From assembly GCF_026153205.1 (NCBI RefSeq), contig NZ_JAPFBW010000006.1:179884-243883 (forward strand): a stretch of DNA of 64,000 nucleotides. Direction: 5' to 3'. The notes beneath the pieces were generated by a model. It was given only the letters and a program-made list of their open reading frames with translations. It was not told the DNA's origin and searched no databases. The position numbers and the translations under genes were made by a program. Below, one piece after another: positions 48,114 to 57,077 of this stretch (positions are counted from its first letter, which is position 1; each line of letters begins with the position of its first letter). The DNA is from Aquabacterium sp. A7-Y (GTDB lineage: Bacteria; Pseudomonadota; Gammaproteobacteria; Burkholderiales; Burkholderiaceae_C).

Positions 48114-49856
48114 ATGAAATCGTTCACCCCGCGGCCGTGGCACGTCGTCGCCCTCATGGCCGGCAGCACCGGACTCGTGCTCAGTCTGTGGCAGGACAGA
48201 AGCGTCGCCGACCGGCTGCTGCCGCACGGCTACTGCTTCACCTGGAGTCCGACGCTGCTCGGCATGCACGTCGTCAGCGACGCCCTGATCGGCCTCGCCT
48301 ACGTCACCATCCCGCTGACGCTGCTGCATCTCGTTCGGCGACGCGGCGACCTGCCCTTCCACTGGATGTTTGTCCTGTTCGCCTTGTTCATCGTCAGCTG
48401 CGGGACGACGCACTTCATGGAGGTCTGGACGGTGTGGAATCCGAGCTACTGGCTGTCCGGCAGCGTCAAGGTTGTCACCGCCGGCGCCTCGGTGCTCACC
48501 GCGATCGCGCTCATCCGCTTGGTACCACACGCCTTGACGGTCCCGTCAGTCAACCATTTGAAAGCGGCAATGTCAGCGCTGGAGGAAGAGGCCAGTCGTC
48601 GCGAGCAGCTACTGGCCGAGGCTGAACGGCTGCGGATTGCCGCTGAGGCAGCAAGCCGCGCCAAGTCTGACTTCCTGGCGACGATGAGCCATGAGATCCG
48701 CACACCGATGAATGGCATCCTCGGCACCGCCGACTTGCTCGTGCGGTCGCCGCTGGGCGAGCGTGAGCGTGCATTGGCTGAGACGCTGCTGCGGTCGAGC
48801 AAGTCGCTGCTCGGCATCCTGAACGACATCCTCGATCTCTCCAAGATCGAGGCGAACGAGCTGCACGTGGCAGCGGAGGCGTTCGACCCGCGCAGCTTGC
48901 TGGAAGAAGTCCGCGATTTGTTCCTCAGCTACGCGGGAAGCAAGGGGCTCGGTCTTACGCTGGACACTGATCCCGCCGTGCCGCACGCCGTGGTCGGTGA
49001 CGTTGACCGGGTGCGGCAAGTGTTGAGCAATCTGGTCAGCAATGCGGTTAAGTTCTCCGTGGCCGGTAGCGTACAGCTGCGTCTCACGGCCCGCCACGTT
49101 GCGGCAGACCGAGCGCTCCTGCGCTTCCAGGTCGAGGACAGCGGGCTGGGCATTCCATCCGAAGCCCGTGAGCGCCTTTTCCAGCCCTTCCGGCAGCTGG
49201 ACAGCTCGACAGCGAGACGTCATGGTGGCACTGGACTGGGACTGGCGATCTCGCAACGCCTCGTTCAATTGATGGGAGGCACGATCGACTTCAAAAGCAC
49301 GCCGGGCAAAGGAACCTGTTTCTGGTTCGAGTTGCCCATGCCTGTTTCGGATGCGGTGGCACCGCCCGTCCCGCGGCAGGAGTCTCCTGAATCGCGCTTC
49401 GCCCACAGCGGCGCCGCCCCGCTGACGCCGGCGGAGCCCCTGCACCCTTCACCCGGCCCCGGCGCTCCGCGGATCTTGGTGGTCGAAGACAACCCGGTGA
49501 ACAGTCTTGTGCTCGAGGCACAGCTGGCGGAGCTGGGATGCACTTGCGAGGTCGCCGCCGACGGGGACGAGGCGCTGCGCAGCCTGGAGACCGGTGAGTA
49601 CGACCTGGTGCTGATGGACTGCATGTTGCCGGGCCTGTCGGGCTACGAGGTGTGCCAGCGCTGGCGCCGCATTGAGCAGGAACGCGGGCGGGGTCGCTTG
49701 CCGATCATCGCGCTCACCGCCAACGCCCTCGCCAGCAACGTCGAAGAGGCGCGTTTGGCGGGGATGGACGACTTCCTGACAAAGCCTTGCACGATGGACA
49801 AGCTGGGACGCGCCATCCGTCGTTGGCTGCAGCGGGGAGATCACCCCACTTTCTAG
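48114..49856 (+). CDS. Hybrid histidine kinase with ethylene-receptor-like sensor
   Basis: A 580-residue inner-membrane kinase. The sensor has three to four hydrophobic helices (about residues 8-25, 47-74, 84-107, 114-137). Helix 2 carries SDALIGLAYVTIPL (Asp56, Tyr63, Ile66, Pro67) and helix 3 carries FIVSCGTTHFMEVWTVW (Cys96, His100). These align with Asp25, Tyr32, Ile35, Pro36, Cys65 and His69 of plant ETR1, where Cys65/His69 hold the Cu(I) that binds ethylene. A coiled coil leads to the kinase: His193 in MSHEIRTPMNG, NAVKFS, EDSGLGIP, GGTGLGLAIS. A receiver domain follows with Asp502 (LVLMDCMLPG) and Lys in TKPC. GAGGAGG precedes the ATG. No separate output gene is adjacent. Confidence 0.88.
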   Translation: MKSFTPRPWHVVALMAGSTGLVLSLWQDRSVADRLLPHGYCFTWSPTLLGMHVVSDALIGLAYVTIPLTLLHLVRRRGDLPFHWMFVLFALFIVSCGTTHFMEVWTVWNPSYWLSGSVKVVTAGASVLTAIALIRLVPHALTVPSVNHLKAAMSALEEEASRREQLLAEAERLRIAAEAASRAKSDFLATMSHEIRTPMNGILGTADLLVRSPLGERERALAETLLRSSKSLLGILNDILDLSKIEANELHVAAEAFDPRSLLEEVRDLFLSYAGSKGLGLTLDTDPAVPHAVVGDVDRVRQVLSNLVSNAVKFSVAGSVQLRLTARHVAADRALLRFQVEDSGLGIPSEARERLFQPFRQLDSSTARRHGGTGLGLAISQRLVQLMGGTIDFKSTPGKGTCFWFELPMPVSDAVAPPVPRQESPESRFAHSGAAPLTPAEPLHPSPGPGAPRILVVEDNPVNSLVLEAQLAELGCTCEVAADGDEALRSLETGEYDLVLMDCMLPGLSGYEVCQRWRRIEQERGRGRLPIIALTANALASNVEEARLAGMDDFLTKPCTMDKLGRAIRRWLQRGDHPTF

Positions 49857-49887
49857 GGAATTACAAGGTGGCTGTTCCAGCCCACAC

Positions 49888-50448
49888 TTGCCACACCAGC
49901 CGGCGCCTTTCAATGCGGAAGTCCGGCGTGCGTATTGCATCTATTTACAGGCCAAGCGCTGCTGCCATCCAGACTACGGCGTGTTTTCAGACAACTCTCA
50001 GGGAAATGAGGTGTCCCAGTTGCTGGGACACCAGCTGGCCCAGCTTCGTGAGAAGCTGGGACGGGCCCGCTGCGCGGCAGCGCATCACCGACCTGGTCTG
50101 CTCGGGGAAGTGCTCCTGGCGGCAGGTGGGGTTGTCGCGGTGCGAGAGCGGCTGTTCTTCGAAATGCTAGGCCCACCGGGAGCCGACATGCCGATGCAGC
50201 TGTGCTTCAGCCTCTACGGCGCCATGAAAAGCTGGCTGGCCGAACTCATTCTCGTACAGAGTGACCCTGGGACCCTCGCGAGGCCGCTGGAGAAACTGGA
50301 GTCAGTGGTCGGCGCCCTGGCCCGCGCTGAAGCGCGGGAGCTCAAAGCGCTGCTCTTGCACCGCCAAGTGGGGGAAACCGAACAGCGATGCTGGCGGCGG
50401 GGGTGGAACTGCTTATGGGCCGCCATGTCGGCGCTTCCTCCTCCGTGA
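49888..50448 (+). CDS. Hypothetical protein in a phage-like remnant
   Basis: A 186-residue frame; the part from about residue 45 has a GC-rich third codon position and looks coding (LAQLREKLGRARCAA, LFFEMLGPPGADMPMQLCFS, MKSWLAELILVQSD, LEKLESVVGALARAEAREL). It is mostly helical and has no signal peptide. I do not recognise it. The beginning is weak and the true start may be ATG 50154 or further in. It lies just before a lysozyme fragment, so it may belong to a decayed prophage. Confidence 0.4.
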   Translation: MPHQPAPFNAEVRRAYCIYLQAKRCCHPDYGVFSDNSQGNEVSQLLGHQLAQLREKLGRARCAAAHHRPGLLGEVLLAAGGVVAVRERLFFEMLGPPGADMPMQLCFSLYGAMKSWLAELILVQSDPGTLARPLEKLESVVGALARAEARELKALLLHRQVGETEQRCWRRGWNCLWAAMSALPPP

Positions 50449-50567
50449 TCCCGTCCGACTTGAACGAACTCGTACAAGAGGCTCGGCTCGTCTTGTCCTC
50501 GCTGGCGCATCCCGGCAGAGTGACACCGCCACGTCGGCCCCGGCGCAATGGGAGGCGCAGCCGATAG
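50388..50567 (+). CDS. Small hypothetical protein overlapping the previous frame
   Basis: A 59-codon frame beginning MLAAGVELLMGRHVGASSS and continuing with LNELVQEARLVLSSLAH and a basic C-terminus. It overlaps the end of the previous gene by 61 bp, as small phage genes often do. Codon use is reasonable, but no homologue is known to me and the ribosome site is poor. Confidence 0.3.
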   Translation: MLAAGVELLMGRHVGASSSVIPSDLNELVQEARLVLSSLAHPGRVTPPRRPRRNGRRSR

Positions 50568-50699
50568 CGCTGCCACCACGTCGGAGTCCTCGGCTCCAAC
50601 CCGTGCGGCTGGTCATCGCCGACTGGTTCATGGCCTTGTACTGGGCTGCGAAGGCGACAGCGTTGGTCGGTGTCTTAAACGCCGACACGGGCTGGGGCT

Positions 50700-50924
50700 C
50701 GACGTTCCTGCCCGCACGGCCCCCTGGCTGCCATCGTCGACTTCACCTTCAACCTCGGCGCCGGCCGGCAACAGACGTCCTCATTGCGTCGACGGGTCAA
50801 CGAGCGTGATTGGCCCGCCGCAGTGCACGAGCTGCGACGCTGCGTGTACGGAGGAGGCAGAGTGCTGCCTGGGCTGGTGGCCCGCCGAGAGGCGGAGGCG
50901 CTGTTACTCGTTATGGCCAGCTGA
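50700..50924 (+). pseudogene. Phage lysozyme (GH24) C-terminal fragment
   Basis: A frame with no start codon encodes PLAAIVDFTFNLGAG, then LRRRVNERDWPAAVHELRR, GGGRVLPGLVARREAEALLL and a stop at 50922. This is the C-terminal third of T4-like/RrrD endolysins (the consensus A-L-V-S-F-x-F-N-x-G and G-L-x-x-R-R-x-x-E). The N-terminal part with the catalytic glutamate is absent or destroyed upstream. It shows that a prophage once sat here. Confidence 0.75.
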
Positions 50925-51194
50925 AGAGCCGACGCCGCAGCGACCGTGTGGCCCTGCCCCCTCCCTTGCTCCCTGTGCCGCTGGTCGCCGTGGAACCTCA
51001 CTGCAGTCCCTCCTCAACCTGACAACGTCTGTTCCCCAGTTGGATGAATTTGACGCGTAGGGTCCACGGTCTATGCTGCTTCTGGAGCGCAGGCGGTCGA
51101 TGTGGCTTCAGAAACAGATGATGCACTGCTCACTTGTATGAAGGCAACGTTGCATCTTGCGCCCCTGTGAAATCAAATCACTGGAAAGGGAGAA

Positions 51195-51485
51195 ATGCAG
51201 GAGCAAACAAATCAAAGCGCAAGTCCTTCGAAGGACAAACCCGAGCCGGAGCCGAAATCTCTGGACAGGCGCTTTGTTCCCCGGTACCCCCGAGGCAAGC
51301 TGCTTGCGCTGATGTCTTTGTTGACATGGACGGTCTTCGCGCTTTCGCTTTTCATCGGCGGCCCGGCTGAACTGAAACGGTTGACCCTAGGAGCGCTTGT
51401 GGCTGGCTTCGTTGTTTTGACGTTTCCCAATCTTCATTCACAGAGCCGAGCGGTCCGCTGCGGCCGACCTTCTCGCTCTGCCTAA
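51195..51485 (+). CDS. Small membrane protein
   Basis: A 96-residue protein with a good ribosome site (GGGAGAA before the ATG). The first 35 residues are hydrophilic with a Lys/Glu/Pro-rich stretch; two membrane helices follow (about 37-55, LLALMSLLTWTVFALSLFI, and 62-82, LTLGALVAGFVVLTF). The tail is basic. I do not recognise a family. It converges on the immunity-like gene at 51546. Base composition is lower in GC than the core genome. Confidence 0.6.
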   Translation: MQEQTNQSASPSKDKPEPEPKSLDRRFVPRYPRGKLLALMSLLTWTVFALSLFIGGPAELKRLTLGALVAGFVVLTFPNLHSQSRAVRCGRPSRSA

Positions 51486-51545
51486 AAGCCGACGCGCGGC
51501 GACACAGTCGGACTACGCGCGTCGAATGTTTTCAATTTACCGTTC

Positions 51546-51995
51546 TCAGTCGACGGGAAACACCAGCTTTATCTCTGAAGCGTCTCCGTCGGCTAGCGAC
51601 GCTAATGCGTCTGCCATTTCACGGAGCATTTCATAATTCGTCCGAATGTTGGCGGAGGCTGAAAACGCGATTCCATCAGCCGCTGCGCTGTCGTCCGGAA
51701 CCGCTAACCTAACTAGAAAACGGACAGCGCCACGAGCACCCTCTGGTGAAACCTTAAAGTAAAGGTGCTCCTGAACAAGTTCTGTTGCCGCTTCGTTCCA
51801 GACCCCAGCAGCAAGGCAAGGATAAGGTTCTTCGCCGAGCGGAAACTTCTTGATCGCCTTCGAGAAGTTGTCCAGCTCCGCCATTCTTAGCCACCCTCTT
51901 CCTTCTCCAGAAAAATTGCCGGCTCGAAAGCTAATATGGAGTTCCGCAGCGTTGTAGTCACCGGGGTAAATAGAGATGTCCAGTTCTAGCTTCAT
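51546..51995 (-). CDS. Probable immunity protein for the RHS toxin
   Basis: A 149-residue soluble acidic protein directly behind the RHS toxin gene (8 bp between them, same strand). The N-terminus is beta-rich (LELDISIYPGDYNAAELHIS) and a helix-rich C-terminus follows (YEMLREMADALASLADGD). I recognise no domain. A small acidic gene placed immediately 3' of an RHS gene with a variable C-terminus is the standard place of the cognate immunity gene; this assignment rests on position, not homology. GC content is clearly lower than in the chromosome core, in keeping with the toxin end of its neighbour. Confidence 0.6.
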   Translation of the reverse strand: MKLELDISIYPGDYNAAELHISFRAGNFSGEGRGWLRMAELDNFSKAIKKFPLGEEPYPCLAAGVWNEAATELVQEHLYFKVSPEGARGAVRFLVRLAVPDDSAAADGIAFSASANIRTNYEMLREMADALASLADGDASEIKLVFPVD

Positions 51996-52003
51996 TTCGA
52001 TTC

Positions 52004-54547
52004 CTATTTGAACTTCAGCTCAACGTTCAAACCTCTTCCATTTGTGAAATAGTGAATAGTAATCCTTCGACCATTGGGACAGACATGCTTGTGTTCCATC
52101 TTTCTCCAAGGTCCCGCACCATAATGCGCAACGAGCCGAGGCTCATCGCCCATCTGTCCCATAATTGGCACGCCAGCTCCTGCCTTTGCCTCTGCCAGCG
52201 CAAGTTGCTCGCAGAGGTCGCCAGGTTCCACGTCGGGTTTCGCCGGTTTACAGACTTGATCGTTGCTGGTGGAGCTTCCTGAGGCGTCTGAGTATATGAG
52301 GCCGTTCAGCCACTCGCCCGTAGCCCGTCCCCCCCAACTTCCAAGACGGCCTCCTGCCAACCCTCCTGGAAAGCCTCCACCAGCGGGCCAAATGACTTCC
52401 CCGGCAGCAGCGCCGACAATCCGTCCGCCCCACATTCCGACGATTGCACCGACGTCGCCGGCTGGGCTCAAGCCGGCGGCGTCGGTGAGCCGCATTGGGC
52501 TTCCTGCTGCATAGCTGTAGGTTCCAAGTCCTCCTGCCAAACCGAGCGGGTCACTCTGCAAATACCGCCCGGTATGCGAGTTGTATGATCGGAAGTAGTT
52601 ATATGCTGCGGCCGTTTCCTGGTCAAAGTACTGGCCTGGGAACCTGAGGTGAAAATCCAGCCGGTGAGTTGACGCCTGCCCTTGCGGAGCCGAGTTGGCC
52701 GCCGCTATGCCGAAGGGCTCATTCAGCACCGCCCACTCCCACCGCTTGACACCCGCCGAGTCGGTGATCAACCGGGGTGTGTTGAGATGGTCGGTGTGAA
52801 CGTAGCGCACCTGCGGCAGGTTCAGCGGCGTCCCAGTGGTGCGGATCTGCTGGGTTGGCGTCGCGCCAGTGATGACCGCCACAGGCTGGTTCCCCAGCCA
52901 GATGTACTCGCGCTTGACCAACTGGTTGGCATCGCGCTCGGCGATGAGTTGGCCGCCGTGGTCATAGTGAAAGTAGGTGTCGCTGTTGCCGACATAGGCC
53001 GGCGGACTGTAGGTGACGCCATTTGACGTCAGCGTCGAGCCCGCTTTGCGGATGCGCTGCCCCAACCCGTTGTGACTGTACACGTGCCGTGCCATCGGCC
53101 CGTAGCTGACGTTCAGCCGTCCGGTGACGACCAAGCCTTCACCGGTGGTGTAGGTGTAGTTGATGGTGCCCAGCGGGTTGGCCGGGTCCACCGTAATGTT
53201 GCCGGTCGTGTCGGTGGTGAGGGTCTGCGCCGGCTGGGCGTCGACCTTCACGCTCTCCAGCCGATTGTTCGTCGCCGGGTAGGTGTAGGTGGTGGTGCTG
53301 GCGCCTGCACCGCTGACGATGCGCTGGGTGCGGTTGCCGTTGAGGTCGTAGTCGTAGCTGTAGGTGGCGCTGGGAAGCACCGCCTGGGTCAGACGGTCGA
53401 GGTTGTCGTAGCTGAACGTGACCTTGGTCGGCGTGGCGGCCGGGCCGGTGCGGATCTCGGTGATGCGGCTGGCCGGGTCGTAGACCAGGGTGTACTGGGC
53501 CTGCTCGGCGCCGATGCCCGGGGCGCCCTGGCCCAGCGTAAAACCGGTGATGCGCCCGTCGAGGTCGAAGCTGCGGCTGTAGCGCTGCACGGGGGTGGTG
53601 CTGCCGTTGCCGAAGGTGAAGCTCTTGACGGCGTAGCTGCCGACGTCCAGCGTCTGGTACTGCACGTTGCTGACCACCGCCTGGGCGGTGCTGCCGCCGG
53701 GGTCGGTGGTTGTAACGCCGCCGATGCGGCCCTGCGCGTCGTACTGATAGTCAACCTTGCGGCCCGAGGGGTAGGTGAGCCCCAGCAGCCGGCCGGCCTG
53801 GGTCCCGCTGGTGGCCCAGCGGTAGCTCAGCGTGTCGGCAGCCGTGCAGGTGGTGGCGGCGCCCCAGAGCTGGCAACGCCGCAGCAACCGGCCGCGGCTG
53901 TCATAGGCGAATTCCAGGCGGCTGGTCTGCACGCCGCCGCTGGTGAGCTCGGTGAGGCTGGTGAGCTGGCCGCGGCCGTAGTTCTCGGCACCGGCCGTGG
54001 TGCTGTAGGCGTCGTACCCGTGCACGGTCTTAGCGCCGCTCGGCCAGGTGATGGTGGTGGGGCGGTTCAGTGCGTCATAGACGTAGACGATCTTCTGCCC
54101 GCGTGCGTTAGTCAGCTCGGTGACGTTGCCGGCGGCATCCACCTTGGTGATGGTGGTGGTGCCGGTGTCGGGGCTGATCACATTCACCGGGTTGCCCAGG
54201 CCGTCGACGCCGTAGCTCGTCGTGTTGCGCTTGGGGTCGGTGACGCCGGTGAGCTGGTCGCGCTGGTCGTAGCTGTAGTCGATCAGCGGCGTGCCGGCAC
54301 CGGCCTTGGGCACCGGCAGTTCTTGCTGCTTGAGCCGGTCGAGGTTGTCGTAGCGCTGGATCGTGACCTGCGCGCGCGGATCAGTGATTTTGGTGCGGTT
54401 GCCCTCGGCGTCGTATTCGTACTGGGTGGTGGTGTCCTGCGTGGGCGTCGTCTGTGCCCAGGCCGACAGGGGCAGCACCTGGGCGCTGATCAAGGCGCCG
54501 ACCAGGGCGCGCTGCGCCCAGGGCCGCGCGTGGCGGGGGTGTCTCAT
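52004..54547 (-). CDS. Secreted RHS/YD-repeat protein with C-terminal toxin-like domain
   Basis: An 847-residue protein. A Sec signal peptide (LVGALISAQVLPLSAWA, cleavage near AWA-QT at about residue 32) is followed by many YD repeats (YEYDAEGNRTKI, YVYDALNRPTTITW, YDYDLNGNRTQRI), which build the hollow RHS shell. The RHS-core signature ends in RYLQSDPLGLAGG and LTDAAGL at about residues 660-693. The last 154 residues form the variable domain: a glycine-rich segment (about 704-740), then an acidic stretch, then a basic His-rich end (WRKMEHKHVCPNGRR, IHYF) with His819, His821 and His832 as candidate catalytic residues. I cannot name this toxin fold. ATG 54547 has GAGAGGAC upstream. It follows the first RHS gene by 49 bp and precedes the immunity-like gene by 8 bp. 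Confidence 0.85.
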   Translation of the reverse strand: MRHPRHARPWAQRALVGALISAQVLPLSAWAQTTPTQDTTTQYEYDAEGNRTKITDPRAQVTIQRYDNLDRLKQQELPVPKAGAGTPLIDYSYDQRDQLTGVTDPKRNTTSYGVDGLGNPVNVISPDTGTTTITKVDAAGNVTELTNARGQKIVYVYDALNRPTTITWPSGAKTVHGYDAYSTTAGAENYGRGQLTSLTELTSGGVQTSRLEFAYDSRGRLLRRCQLWGAATTCTAADTLSYRWATSGTQAGRLLGLTYPSGRKVDYQYDAQGRIGGVTTTDPGGSTAQAVVSNVQYQTLDVGSYAVKSFTFGNGSTTPVQRYSRSFDLDGRITGFTLGQGAPGIGAEQAQYTLVYDPASRITEIRTGPAATPTKVTFSYDNLDRLTQAVLPSATYSYDYDLNGNRTQRIVSGAGASTTTYTYPATNNRLESVKVDAQPAQTLTTDTTGNITVDPANPLGTINYTYTTGEGLVVTGRLNVSYGPMARHVYSHNGLGQRIRKAGSTLTSNGVTYSPPAYVGNSDTYFHYDHGGQLIAERDANQLVKREYIWLGNQPVAVITGATPTQQIRTTGTPLNLPQVRYVHTDHLNTPRLITDSAGVKRWEWAVLNEPFGIAAANSAPQGQASTHRLDFHLRFPGQYFDQETAAAYNYFRSYNSHTGRYLQSDPLGLAGGLGTYSYAAGSPMRLTDAAGLSPAGDVGAIVGMWGGRIVGAAAGEVIWPAGGGFPGGLAGGRLGSWGGRATGEWLNGLIYSDASGSSTSNDQVCKPAKPDVEPGDLCEQLALAEAKAGAGVPIMGQMGDEPRLVAHYGAGPWRKMEHKHVCPNGRRITIHYFTNGRGLNVELKFK

Positions 54548-54596
54548 GCGGTCCTCTCCCGATGAAAGGTTGTTATGCGGTGTTCTGTGGGTTGTT

Positions 54597-57077
54597 TTAC
54601 TGCAGCGTGCCCGTGGCCGATTGCAGGCGGCCCAGTGCGTCGAAGGCGCGGCCGAGGTTGCGCGTGAGCACACCCTGCGGGTCCTTGATCTCTTCCTTGG
54701 TGCGGTTGCCGGCGTTGTCCAGCGTATAGGTCACCGAGTTGCCCAGGCCGTCCGCCAAGCCGGTCAGGCGGTGTGCGTCGTCGTAGCGGTACTCGATGTA
54801 GCTGGCGTCGGGTTGCGTCACGCGCTGCAGCAGGCCGGTGGGGTAGTAGTCGTAGGTGGTCAGCTCGGTGCCAACCATAACGGTCTTCAAGCGCTGGCGC
54901 AGGTCGTAGGTGTACGTGGTCACCACCCCGTTGGCGTCCTTCATCTCCAGTACCTGGCCGTGCGGGTTGTACTTCGTGTACTGCGCCACCTGACCTGCCG
55001 GGTTGGTCACCTGCTGCAGGTCGCCCTTGGTCCAGTTCGCTGTGGTGTCAGCGTAGTACTCGTAGCGGGTCACGTCCGCGACGTCGGTGCGTGGGCCGTC
55101 CTCCGTGAGTACCTGGCCAAAGCTGTTGTACGAGTAGGTCCACTGCCGCGCCGCGGCGCCAGGCGCCAACGCCGCAGCGAAACCCTTGGAGCCGTCGACG
55201 TCCGTAGTCGCTTGCTCCACGCGCTTGCACACCACCGCGATCGGCTTGCCGTCCGGTAGCTTGGCAACGGCTGGCGCGCAAACTGCGATCGCATTCCCGT
55301 TGAACGGATCGCTCTGACCGTTGTAGACGGTCGTCACAATGCGGCGCGGCTCTGCCACCCGGGTCTGCAAGGCCCAGTCCGGATGCCACTGCGTGGTGAT
55401 TTTGCGCGCAGCCACCGGCACACTCGCCCCGTCCGCCAGGACCGCGCTGCAACTAGCAGTATTGGCCAGGCCCTCAACTCGCACCGACTCTAGACTGCGG
55501 CCCGGCTCATAGGCATAGCACACGCGCCTACCGTTGAAGTCGTCCCGGCTTGCCACACTGCCGTTGCTGTCATAGCTGATTTCGCTGGTACTCGCAGTGC
55601 AACCTGCTCCCGCGGGCTGATCAATGATCGTTGGTCGCGGCAACCCCTTGTCTGGAGCGTTTGCCGGGTCGCGCACCAACGTGGCCTGTGTCTCGATATT
55701 AGAAACGACATTATTGGGAGACGTTATCGTCAGGCCTTTGACCGGAATCCACTCGTGATAGCGTGTGAAAACGCTGTTTTTCGAGTTGTATACCATCGAG
55801 ATGACTCGGCGGGGTGCCTCTGTATAATTCACGACAAACTTGTTCACACCACCCGCAAGTTCGGTTGTTCTGGCCCAGCCTATGGCGTCGTAGGTAATCG
55901 TAGCGTAACGCGCTCCAGCTTCGTCGATGATACCTGTGAGCGCCCATTCCTGCTTCGGGTGGCTGCTGTCGTAGACGAAAAACCTCGAGGCGTCCGGCCA
56001 CTCCAATCCCGCAAGGTTTCCGTTCGCATCGTAAGACGTCCCAATAGAAAGCCCCGCTGGATCTATGATCTTGTCGATCACCACCTCGCCTGTTGTCAGG
56101 GTCTTGTATGTGAACATCACCTGGCGACCGAACGAGTCCTGCAGGGAAATCATGTATCCGGGACCGGGTGCGACTTCTGCCGCCGTTGCGCTGGTGCTGT
56201 ACGTGGGGGTAAGTAAGGTTCCAGACGCGGTGCTCATCGCGACCAGTTTTCCTGTACTGCCATACCTCTCCAGCACTTGTGAGGACATGTCGCGATATAG
56301 ATACCCACCCTCAAAGGAGGTGATCCTGTCAACGGGACTAGCCTCGGACAGCAGGGTGCCCGACTTGTAGGTGAAGCTGAACACCTTAGCTCCACCACGT
56401 ATCGCCAATAAGCTTCGATGTTCCGGTCCTATGATCAGTTCCCGATGGAAGTTGGTCCACCACAGTCGCCCAAGCTGGCCGTTGATCGGCATGGCGCCTT
56501 GCAATTCGTCTTCATCGGCTCTCAGTGCACCGCGCAGGCTGTCATACGCGAGCTGAAGCCGCTGCCCGCCTAAGCTTATATGCGTTGAGTCCGTGTAATG
56601 TTCACTGCCGGTCAGCGGATGAATAGGTTTGCCGTAAGCAGGACAACTGTCTGGAGGAGGGTCTTGGTATACGTCCAACACGGGAAACGGCACAGCAGAG
56701 ATACTCGCGAACACGTACTCGTCACCTTCACGGAGACCGCCGGCAGAGCATCGGGGTCCCACAATGACCTTACATTGGGCCTGGGCGACCGCCGAGTAAA
56801 TCGGCGGCGGCACCGGGGTAATACTTCCCACCCCTTTGTAGCGATGGGTGCAGGTGTTGTGCACCATCCACTCTTCAAACGCTTTCTGGCAGCCGATCTC
56901 TGGACTCTCGTACCCTCCCCGCGGAAACATCAATCCGCCCCAGCGGAGGACCTTTTGCGGAATAGAAGGCGCCTGAGCAACAGAGGACGTGACCAAAATA
57001 AGGGACATCGTGAGGCCGACTGCAGGTCGCTTGAAGACCGGGCGAGACCAGAGCGTAGGATGGATTGTAATTTTCAT
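54597..57077 (-). CDS. Secreted YD-repeat protein, N-terminal partner of the RHS toxin
   Basis: An 826-residue protein with its own Sec signal peptide (LTMSLILVTSSVAQA, about residues 20-36). The first third (about 40-210) is a unique region with several cysteines (GCQKAF, NTCTHRY, QCKVIVGPRC, DSCPAYGKP). DUF6531-like PIHPLTGSEHYTDSTHISLG starts the RHS part, followed by YD repeats to the end (YEYYADTTANW, YTYDLRQRLKTVM, YDYYPTGLLQRV). It stops at FDALGRLQSATGTLQ without an RHS core or toxin domain, and the next gene carries those. So the shell is encoded in two exported pieces. ATG 57077 is chosen (AAAGGC upstream). The 5' half has lower GC than the export genes. The 175 bp upstream are AT-rich and may hold a promoter. 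Confidence 0.85.
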   Translation of the reverse strand: MKITIHPTLWSRPVFKRPAVGLTMSLILVTSSVAQAPSIPQKVLRWGGLMFPRGGYESPEIGCQKAFEEWMVHNTCTHRYKGVGSITPVPPPIYSAVAQAQCKVIVGPRCSAGGLREGDEYVFASISAVPFPVLDVYQDPPPDSCPAYGKPIHPLTGSEHYTDSTHISLGGQRLQLAYDSLRGALRADEDELQGAMPINGQLGRLWWTNFHRELIIGPEHRSLLAIRGGAKVFSFTYKSGTLLSEASPVDRITSFEGGYLYRDMSSQVLERYGSTGKLVAMSTASGTLLTPTYSTSATAAEVAPGPGYMISLQDSFGRQVMFTYKTLTTGEVVIDKIIDPAGLSIGTSYDANGNLAGLEWPDASRFFVYDSSHPKQEWALTGIIDEAGARYATITYDAIGWARTTELAGGVNKFVVNYTEAPRRVISMVYNSKNSVFTRYHEWIPVKGLTITSPNNVVSNIETQATLVRDPANAPDKGLPRPTIIDQPAGAGCTASTSEISYDSNGSVASRDDFNGRRVCYAYEPGRSLESVRVEGLANTASCSAVLADGASVPVAARKITTQWHPDWALQTRVAEPRRIVTTVYNGQSDPFNGNAIAVCAPAVAKLPDGKPIAVVCKRVEQATTDVDGSKGFAAALAPGAAARQWTYSYNSFGQVLTEDGPRTDVADVTRYEYYADTTANWTKGDLQQVTNPAGQVAQYTKYNPHGQVLEMKDANGVVTTYTYDLRQRLKTVMVGTELTTYDYYPTGLLQRVTQPDASYIEYRYDDAHRLTGLADGLGNSVTYTLDNAGNRTKEEIKDPQGVLTRNLGRAFDALGRLQSATGTLQ

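Noticed and set aside
50413..50688. Minus-strand frame with an Ala-rich start in the phage remnant
   Set aside because: It overlaps better plus-strand frames, lacks a ribosome site, and its second half is Arg/Ser-rich shadow-like sequence.
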